From Bin87 sp965203855 (GTDB taxonomy: Bacteria; Chloroflexota; Dehalococcoidia; Lucifugimonadales; UBA3495): a stretch of 64,000 nt of DNA. Location: positions 1,410,589-1,474,588 of the forward strand of contig CBDBDN010000005.1 of assembly GCA_965203855.1 (NCBI GenBank). The letters run 5' to 3'. The position numbers were made by a program, and so were the translations under genes. Every line of letters begins with the position of its first letter. Positions within the stretch are counted from its first letter, which is position 1. This document shows positions 58,519 to 64,000 of the stretch, piece by piece. The notes beneath the pieces are model-generated. The model did not search any database. It was not told the origin of the DNA and saw only the letters and a list, made by a program, of their open reading frames with translations.

Positions 58519-59781
58519 TTGACTACCGCACTGTCCGCACGCGCCATAGACACTTTTCGGTCGTTCTGCCGGCGCGATTTCTCGCTGGTCTGGATTTCGG
58601 GCAACATTGCGATGGCCGGCCGGCAGATGGAAGTCATCGCCGTGCTGTGGCTGGTGCTGGAGCTGACCGATGACGCCCTGCTGGTCGGGCTGGCCGGCGC
58701 CGCGCCCCTCGCCTTGGCCTTTCTGTCGGTATTCGCCGGCGCAGTGGTGGATCGGCTGCCTCGCCGCATCCTGCTGGCGACGATGCAGTTCATTGCGGCG
58801 GCGCTGGCCTTTCTGCTGATGACGCTGCTGCTGCTGGACGCCCTCCAAGTATGGATGATATTCGTCATTATCATGGGCGGCGGCGTGTTCCGCACCTTTG
58901 AGCTCCCGGTGAGCAATGCGCTGATTATTGACACCGTGCCGCAAGACCGGCTCACCAATGCCGTAGCGATGCTGGGATTGGGGCAGAACCTGATGCAGTT
59001 CGTGGGGCCAATCGTCGCCGGATACCTGTTCACGCCATTGACGCCCGGCGGCCTGTTCGGATTTATCGGATGCCTGTACGCCATCGGCGGGCTGCTGGCG
59101 CTGCTGGTCAGGACGCGCAACACGACCCTCGGCCACACGACGCCCCGGGAAATCATCATCGGCGTGGCCGCCGGAATGCGCCATGTCTGGCAGCGCAAAG
59201 AGCTGTTTATGGCCCTGCTGATTGCCGCGCTGTACAACATAACCGGATTTCCCTTTACTACCGCGCTGATGCCGATTTTCGCCCGCGATACGCTGCAAGC
59301 CGGGCCGGAAGTGCTGGGGCTGCTCAACGGCGCAATGGGCTTGGGCGCCGTGTTCGGGGCGCTGCTGGTAGCCGGAATGGGCAATTTCCGGCGGCAGGGC
59401 TGGTGGCTGGTCTGGGCGGTCAACGGCGGCTGGCATCTGTCAATGATCGTGTTCGCCCTGGTCGTGATGACGCTGCCGGGACTGCTGCCTTTCGCAGTAG
59501 TATTGGCCCTGGCGCTGGCGGTAAAAGTATGGACGGGCGTCGGACGGGCCGGCTCTCTGGTGCTGGTAATGACGGTGCTGATGGGCAATTCCGACCCGGA
59601 GTATCGCGGCCGGATGGGGGGAATGCGGGTGCTGGCGATACAGGCGCACTTTCCGGCCAGCGCGCTCAACGGCTGGCTGGTAACGCAGATCGGCGCCCCG
59701 CTGACGGCGCTGTACCTGGGCATCGGCGGAATGGCGGCGGTGTTCCTATGCCTGCTGTCCCGCCGCCTGCGGGAAGCGTAA
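58519..59781 (+). CDS. MFS transporter, EntS/MFS_3-like exporter
   Basis: The 420-residue protein has 12 membrane segments. It resembles the enterobactin-exporter (MFS_3) branch: RDFSLVWISGNIAMAGRQMEVIAVLWLVLELTDDA at the start, GAVVDRLPRRILL after segment 2 and VSNALIIDTVPQDRLTNAVAM. The cargo is unknown. The TTG start is chosen because GAGG precedes it and the promoter lies upstream; earlier in-frame starts would add basic repeat-like residues. Confidence 0.85.
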   Translation: MTTALSARAIDTFRSFCRRDFSLVWISGNIAMAGRQMEVIAVLWLVLELTDDALLVGLAGAAPLALAFLSVFAGAVVDRLPRRILLATMQFIAAALAFLLMTLLLLDALQVWMIFVIIMGGGVFRTFELPVSNALIIDTVPQDRLTNAVAMLGLGQNLMQFVGPIVAGYLFTPLTPGGLFGFIGCLYAIGGLLALLVRTRNTTLGHTTPREIIIGVAAGMRHVWQRKELFMALLIAALYNITGFPFTTALMPIFARDTLQAGPEVLGLLNGAMGLGAVFGALLVAGMGNFRRQGWWLVWAVNGGWHLSMIVFALVVMTLPGLLPFAVVLALALAVKVWTGVGRAGSLVLVMTVLMGNSDPEYRGRMGGMRVLAIQAHFPASALNGWLVTQIGAPLTALYLGIGGMAAVFLCLLSRRLREA

Positions 59782-59858
59782 AGCAAGCGCAAATCCGATG
59801 CTGTCGTATCTGATGCTATACTGATAATGGCATCGGCGCAGCGCCAACGGAGGGCAAA

Positions 59859-60989
59859 ATGACTGTCGCTAACGAGTTGGAAACGGAAATCCGCGACGGG
59901 ATAGTTGCGGACGAAAATGTTCACGATGACACCGAAACGGACGATATTGCCGAATCGGTGCAGTACCGGATTACCAGCTATGGGGCCGACTTTGATGTGG
60001 CGGGGTTGGTGCGCCGCATCAACGAAGGCAGCATTTTCGTGCCCGACTTTCAGCGGCCTTTCGTATGGACGCCAAAACAGGCTTCGCAGTTCATCGAATC
60101 CCTGCTGCTGGGCCTGCCGGTGCCGGGCATCTTTCTAACAATAGACCCGGAAACGAACCGGATGATGGTTATTGACGGGAACCAGCGGCTGAAAACTTTG
60201 CAGTATTTTTATGCCGGGGAATTCGCCGGCAACCCGGACACCGGCGAAAAGGCCAAACCTTTCGCTTTACAGGGCGTAGGCCCGGCTTCGGACGGTAAAA
60301 CTTACGCCGATCTGCGGCCATCCGACCGCCGCTGGCTGGATGATTCGCTGTTTCATGCCACTATAACCCGGCAGCTTTTCCCTGAGGACGGCATGAGCAG
60401 CGTGTTCCATATTTTCCAGCGGCTCAACAGCAGCGGGCAACGGCTGACGCCTCAAGAAATCCGGCAGGCAATTTACCGTGGGCCGTTGCTGGATGCGGTT
60501 CGGCAGCTGAACGAAAACCCGGACTGGCGGGCGATTTTTGGACACAAACACCACCGTCGGCAAAAGGACCAAGAACTGATCCTGCGGTTTTGGGCGCTGT
60601 ATCAGCAATCCGACGCCTACCGCCGGCCGATGTTGGCATTCCTCAACGATTTTGCCGAATCATATCAGCAACCTGGCGAGCAGTTTTTGCGGGACGGCCA
60701 GAATTTATTTGCGGCGGTGATGCGTCAGTTCTACGCCGGCTTGGGCGAAAAAGCGTTTCGCACTGACGAAAACCGTCCGCTCAATGCGGCAGTCTTTGAC
60801 TCGATGTCGGTCGGATTGGCCTGCCGCATCGCCAAAAACGATTCCCCGACTGACCGCGCCGTGCGGGATGCACACACGGCCTTGCTCGCCGACCAGCAGT
60901 ATTTGTCCACCATTTCCAAAGGGACGGCGCAAAATGATTCAGTACGGACGCGCATTGACAAGGCGGTTGCCATGTTTGAGGAGGCGTAA
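59859..60989 (+). CDS. DUF262 (GmrS-like) protein
   Basis: The 376-residue protein has a DUF262 domain with VPDFQRPFVW (61-70) and the IDGNQRLKTL motif (105-114), a variant of the DGQQR nucleotide-hydrolysis motif. The ParB-like DUF262 fold is used by GmrSD, BrxU and SspE-type anti-phage nucleases, where it senses modified DNA. This protein lacks the HNH/DUF1524 half of GmrSD. GGAGGG precedes the ATG, and TGCTATACT (59814-59822) is a likely promoter. The stop overlaps the start of the following HEPN gene. Confidence 0.8.
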   Translation: MTVANELETEIRDGIVADENVHDDTETDDIAESVQYRITSYGADFDVAGLVRRINEGSIFVPDFQRPFVWTPKQASQFIESLLLGLPVPGIFLTIDPETNRMMVIDGNQRLKTLQYFYAGEFAGNPDTGEKAKPFALQGVGPASDGKTYADLRPSDRRWLDDSLFHATITRQLFPEDGMSSVFHIFQRLNSSGQRLTPQEIRQAIYRGPLLDAVRQLNENPDWRAIFGHKHHRRQKDQELILRFWALYQQSDAYRRPMLAFLNDFAESYQQPGEQFLRDGQNLFAAVMRQFYAGLGEKAFRTDENRPLNAAVFDSMSVGLACRIAKNDSPTDRAVRDAHTALLADQQYLSTISKGTAQNDSVRTRIDKAVAMFEEA

Positions 60990-61468
60990 TGCAGAATCAG
61001 CGTGTGCAGGCCAGGCTGCAAGAAATCAACCTCCTTTTCAACATAGATAACGTGAGCGGCGATTTGGCGGCGCACTGGGGCCGTTATCTATGTATTACTG
61101 TGGCCGGCTTTCTGGAAACTACCTTGCAAGAAATCTATGAAAGCTACGCTTATGAAACTGCGGGCGGCAATCTGGCAAAATATGTCAGCAGCCAAATCGG
61201 ATATACCATTGGGATGCCCAACGCCGAGCGCATTATCAGGACGGCGCAAGCGTTCAGTAAAGATTGGGCGGATGAAATGCGTTCTTTTCTGGCCCAGGAT
61301 GAACGACAGTCCGCAATTAACGCCATAATATCCCAGCGCAATGCGATCGCACACGGGCAGCCCTCAACCATATCTCCGATGCAGGTTCGGGAACACTTGA
61401 CCAAGTGCGTTGCGGTTCTGGAATTCATTGAAAGCCAATGCCTAACTCCAACGACTTCGCCCGGTTAG
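60989..61468 (+). CDS. HEPN-domain protein partnered with DUF262
   Basis: The 159-residue helical protein contains the HEPN ribonuclease motif RNAIAH (R117, H122) near the C-terminus, in ISQRNAIAHG. Similar proteins (RiboL-PSP-HEPN or MAE_28990 type) occur beside DUF262 genes. The ATG overlaps the upstream stop (TAATG), so the two are translationally coupled and probably form one complex. The likely action is RNA cleavage triggered through the DUF262 partner (inference). Confidence 0.75.
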   Translation: MQNQRVQARLQEINLLFNIDNVSGDLAAHWGRYLCITVAGFLETTLQEIYESYAYETAGGNLAKYVSSQIGYTIGMPNAERIIRTAQAFSKDWADEMRSFLAQDERQSAINAIISQRNAIAHGQPSTISPMQVREHLTKCVAVLEFIESQCLTPTTSPG

Positions 61469-61542
61469 CCGAAGGCTTGCTTGGTGGCGCCGGCCGCAGA
61501 CGCCCTTCATCCCGCAGCCAGCCCTGCCAGCCAACCCCCGCC

Positions 61543-61571
61543 TTGACAGATTCCCCTCTATCCGGTAGCAT
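61543..61571 (+). promoter_or_regulatory. Promoter of the methionine-salvage operon
   Basis: TTGACA (61543-61548), a 17-base spacer, then TAGCAT (61566-61571). Transcription would begin near 61578, so the riboswitch lies fully in the leader. Confidence 0.7.
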
Positions 61572-61602
61572 CATTCCCGTTAACAATCGCATACGCTGCT
61601 GG

Positions 61603-61768
61603 AACCCTTATCCAGACAGGCGGAGGGAACGGCCCTGTGAAGCCTGGCAACCAGTACTGCCTTCCCGCAGTACCAGGTGCTAATTCCGGCGTCGCCCGCC
61701 CGCGCTGCCTGCCCGTTTATCGTAACGGCAAGCAGGCAGCCGGCAGCGCGGCGCAAAGATGAGGGGAG
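61603..61768 (+). promoter_or_regulatory. SAM-I (S-box) riboswitch
   Basis: The leader matches the S-box core: CTTATCCAGACAGGCGGAGG, then GAACGGCCCTGTGAAGCCTG and GCAACCAG, the P3/P4 hairpins, AGGTGCTAATTCC and the closing GATGAGGGG that pairs with CCCTTATC to make P1. With SAM bound, P1 forms and the downstream terminator is free to fold. The 3' strand of P1 (GAGGGGAGAGC) can otherwise pair with the terminator's left arm. This is an OFF switch for methionine-salvage genes. The P3-P4 region is long, with an extra GC-rich hairpin about 61697-61750. Confidence 0.92.
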
Positions 61769-61781
61769 AGCTTTCTTTACA

Positions 61782-61815
61782 GGCTCCCCCAACCAGGGGC
61801 GAGCCTTTATTTTTT
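61782..61815 (+). terminator. Riboswitch-controlled terminator
   Basis: GGCTCCCCC and GGGGCGAGCC form a GC-rich stem, followed by TTTATTTTTT. It lies 14 bases after the riboswitch and 113 bases before mtnA. Confidence 0.88.
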
Positions 61816-61927
61816 ACCCCGGCAGCGCAATCGCATCCGCAACCGAACTGCGCCGGACGCAATCGGCTTTCGTCCCGATGGCGTACACCGCACGCCGCGC
61901 CCCCGGCATTTTGCCGCAATAACCGCT

Positions 61928-62977
61928 ATGGCTATGACCGAAATCAGGCCCATCAACTGGACGGGCAGCCGTTTGGAGCTGCTGGACCAGACCCGGCTAC
62001 CCCACGAGCAGGCCGTCGTCGGCATCACCGATTACCGCGCCGCCGCCGCCGCCATCACCGAGATGCGCGTGCGCGGGGCGCCGGCCATCGGCGTCGCCGC
62101 CGCCTATGCGATGGTGCTGGCCGCCGCCGAACTGCAATCCCGGGAGCGCGACCACTTTATCGGCGCGCTGCGGCAGGCCGGCGCCCACATCGCCGCCGCC
62201 CGTCCGACCGCCGTCAACCTGGGCTGGGCCGTCCGGCGGATGCTGCGCGTCGCCGATGCCGAACCCGACCCCGGCAGCATCTATCCCCGTCTGGAGGCCG
62301 AAGCCCGCTTGATACAAGCGGAGGACGAGGCCATCAACCGCCGCATCGGGGAACACGGCCGCGTCCTGATGCCGCCGGACGGGGAGGGCGTCCTGACGCA
62401 CTGCAACACCGGCGCGCTGGCGACATCCGCTTTTGGCACTGCGCTGGGCGTCATCCGCGCCGGCTGGGAATCCGGCGGCCGGTTCGCCGTCTATAACACC
62501 GAAACCCGCCCCTGGCTGCAAGGCGCGCGCCTCACTTCCTGGGAGTTTCAGCAGCTGGGCATCCCCGCTACGCTGGTAGCCGATTCCGCCGCCGGCATCC
62601 TGATGCGGCAGGGCAAGGTTTCATGCGTCATCACCGGCGCCGACCGCATTGCCGCCAACGGCGACACCGCCAACAAAATCGGCACTTACGCGCTGTCCGT
62701 ACTGGCCAATGAAAACGGCATCCCGTTCTACATTGCCGCGCCCAACAGCACGGTTGACCTGGCGCTGCCGGATGGCGACGGCATCGCCATTGAGGAACGC
62801 CCGCCGGCTGAAGTAACGGGCTATGGCGGAACGGCCATTGCGCCGGCCGATACGCCGGCCTACAACCCGGCCTTTGATGTAACGCCCCATCGCTACATTG
62901 CGGGCATCGTAACCGAAACAATGGTCTGCCGCCCGCCCTACACCGAATCGCTGCGCCAATCCGTAGATGCCGCCTAA
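61928..62977 (+). CDS. mtnA: S-methyl-5-thioribose-1-phosphate isomerase
   Basis: MtnA isomerises 5-methylthioribose-1-phosphate to the ribulose form in methionine salvage. The 349-residue eIF2B-like protein has the RGAPAIGVAAAYAM motif (about 39-52), LTHCNTGALATSAFGTALG with the catalytic cysteine (near 157), and the substrate-binding GADRIAANGDTANKIGTY (about 236-253) with its aspartate. The ATG at 61928 or 61934 could be used; neither has a strong ribosome site. The riboswitch and terminator upstream make its expression depend on low SAM. mtnP follows after a repeat and a small membrane gene. Confidence 0.95.
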   Translation: MAMTEIRPINWTGSRLELLDQTRLPHEQAVVGITDYRAAAAAITEMRVRGAPAIGVAAAYAMVLAAAELQSRERDHFIGALRQAGAHIAAARPTAVNLGWAVRRMLRVADAEPDPGSIYPRLEAEARLIQAEDEAINRRIGEHGRVLMPPDGEGVLTHCNTGALATSAFGTALGVIRAGWESGGRFAVYNTETRPWLQGARLTSWEFQQLGIPATLVADSAAGILMRQGKVSCVITGADRIAANGDTANKIGTYALSVLANENGIPFYIAAPNSTVDLALPDGDGIAIEERPPAEVTGYGGTAIAPADTPAYNPAFDVTPHRYIAGIVTETMVCRPPYTESLRQSVDAA

Positions 62978-63007
62978 CTCCGATATTGAACTCGTCATTA
63001 CAGCATC

Positions 63008-63112
63008 TCAACCGTCATTCCGGTTTCGCCGGAATCCATACCGTCTAGCAAACCTTATCGTTCTCCTCCGATACCGCCTCTGGATTCCGGCTTGCGCCGG
63101 AATGACGATGTT
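63008..63112. repeat. Two facing hairpin repeats
   Basis: ATTCCGGTTTCGCCGGAAT (about 63016-63034, shortened stem) and ATTCCGGC-TTGC-GCCGGAAT (about 63084-63103) face each other between mtnA and the next gene. Confidence 0.75.
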
Positions 63113-63176
63113 GAGATGCGGAATTACGATGCAGCCGGTACGCCAATATCCAATCCCCCGATGGCTGCAATTACCA

Positions 63177-63515
63177 ATGAACACTACCAGGACCGTGAAC
63201 GAAATGGCATCTCAGCAAGATAACGAACTCTGGCGCGCCTTGGGCGCTCTGGAGGCCAGCGTTAAATCGCTGGAAACGCAGGCCAAGCTGCTGGCCGACG
63301 GCCAGCGGGAATTGCGCGGCAAGGTTGACCGGCTGCTGTATGCCATTTTGGGCATTGGCACCGCCGTAATCGCCGCAATGGTTATCAATCAAGTCCTGGG
63401 GCTGACACCGGCCTGGCACGCTATCAAGGAATCCGTCTATGCCCCAACATCCCCAGCCGCAAGCCGACATCGCTATCATCGGCGGCAGCGGCCTTTACGA
63501 AATACAGGGTTTTAA
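63177..63515 (+). CDS. Small protein with coiled coil and one membrane helix
   Basis: The 112-residue product has a heptad-like helix (LGALEASVKSLETQAKLLAD and onward to about 58), then one hydrophobic segment (LLYAILGIGTAVIAAMVINQ) and a basic C-terminus. The start could be the ATG at 63177 or 63204. Its last 77 bases overlap the start of mtnP in another frame, so the C-terminal 25 residues may simply follow from the mtnP sequence. Function unknown. It may be co-transcribed with mtnA and mtnP. Confidence 0.5.
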   Translation: MNTTRTVNEMASQQDNELWRALGALEASVKSLETQAKLLADGQRELRGKVDRLLYAILGIGTAVIAAMVINQVLGLTPAWHAIKESVYAPTSPAASRHRYHRRQRPLRNTGF

Positions 63516-64000
63516 CGAAACCGCCGTCGTTGACCCGGATACCCCCTACGGCAAGCCCAGCGACGCCATTACCGTTGGCGATTTGCAGGGCGTATCCGTC
63601 GCTTTTCTGCCCCGCCATGGGCGCGGCCATCGGGTCAGCCCTACGGAGCTGCCGTTTCGCGCCAACATCTATGCCCTGAAAACCTTGGGCGTGCAGCGGA
63701 TTGTATCCGTCAGCGCCGTGGGCAGCCTGCAAGCGCGGTTGCAGCCCCAGCATCTGGTCATTCCCGACCAACTGATTGACCGCACCCGCTGCCGGCAGAA
63801 TACCTTTTTTGAGGACGGCATCGTAGCCCACATCAGCTTTGCCGAGCCGTTCTGCCCCAAAATAAGCGCCATCCTGGCCGACGGCGGGGATGGGCAGGGC
63901 ATCCCCACGCACCGGGGCGGTACGCTGATTGTGATGGAAGGCCCCGCCTTTTCCACCAAAGCCGAGTCAGAAATGTATCGCGGCTGGGGCGGCGACCTGA
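63439..64000 (+). CDS. mtnP: 5'-methylthioadenosine phosphorylase, cut by window end
   Basis: MtnP splits methylthioadenosine with phosphate into adenine and methylthioribose-1-phosphate, the substrate of MtnA. The visible 187 codons include the nucleoside-phosphorylase N-terminus IAIIGGSGLYEIQGF, the phosphate-binding FLPRHGRGHRVSPTELPFRANIYAL, VSAVGSLQARLQP and VMEGPAFSTKAESEMYR. AAGGA lies about 8 bases before the ATG. The gene continues past base 64000. With mtnA it forms the salvage operon controlled by the SAM riboswitch. Confidence 0.93.
   Translation, partial: MPQHPQPQADIAIIGGSGLYEIQGFNETAVVDPDTPYGKPSDAITVGDLQGVSVAFLPRHGRGHRVSPTELPFRANIYALKTLGVQRIVSVSAVGSLQARLQPQHLVIPDQLIDRTRCRQNTFFEDGIVAHISFAEPFCPKISAILADGGDGQGIPTHRGGTLIVMEGPAFSTKAESEMYRGWGGDL

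Overview
The window is a GC-rich bacterial chromosome segment of about 64 kb, edge to edge, with the last gene (mtnP) cut by the window end. Several things point to Chloroflexota, perhaps a Dehalococcoidia/SAR202-like lineage: the lipoprotein N-terminus of the ABC binding protein followed by a Pro/Ala/Thr-rich linker, two luciferase-like (LLM class) flavin or F420 oxidoreductases, a CoxD-like MoxR ATPase, many Uma2 nucleases, and frequent GTG and TTG starts. No rRNA or tRNA gene was found, so this placement is inference only.

Layout. 0-8.3 kb: leuC and leuD, a tandemly duplicated small membrane protein, an orphan aprB, a carboxymuconolactone decarboxylase-family protein, a DinB-family protein and ftsH. 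8.3-20 kb: a secreted-protein gene interrupted by a G15 tract, an MFS transporter, a DNA methyltransferase fused to an HNH nuclease, a FAD oxidoreductase, a MoxR ATPase, a glycosyltransferase, a RdgB-like pyrophosphatase and a second MFS transporter. 20-24.5 kb: a compact minus-strand operon (sulfite oxidase-like enzyme, two Uma2 proteins, an acyl-CoA dehydrogenase, a coiled-coil membrane protein). 24.7-28 kb: small genes, a gene broken by a TAG codon, and a lower-GC convergent restriction-modification pair with a recognisable promoter and palindrome. 28-33 kb: a four-domain rhodanese, Uma2, a cysteine dioxygenase-like enzyme and an MNT-HEPN toxin-antitoxin locus with a duplicated MNT. 33-45 kb: a PcrA/UvrD helicase, a peptide-type ABC importer (binding protein and two permeases, no ATPases), another DNA methylase and an S9 peptidase. 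45-49 kb: a 29-codon gene with its own promoter, ribosome site and terminator; two DUF488 proteins with a probable dual-OB protein; and a HigB-HigA/ImmA module. 49-59 kb: an acyl-CoA synthetase, a Uma2 tandem duplication, two LLM oxidoreductases, a large P-loop GTPase-like protein and an MFS exporter. 59.9-64 kb: a DUF262-HEPN pair, then a SAM-I riboswitch and terminator ahead of mtnA and mtnP (methionine salvage).

Housekeeping genes are interleaved with conflict or defence modules: two complete or fused restriction-modification systems, a solitary methylase, two HEPN systems, a HigBA-like system and the DUF488/dual-OB operon. Intergenic DNA is crowded by an ATTCCGGC-GNRA-GCCGGAAT hairpin repeat, by short tandem arrays (usually 21 bp) built on one half of that repeat, and by two inverted copies of a ~570-bp non-coding element. 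Where promoters can be read, several share an extended -10 (TGCTATAAT), and some lie so close to the start codon that the mRNAs are probably leaderless.
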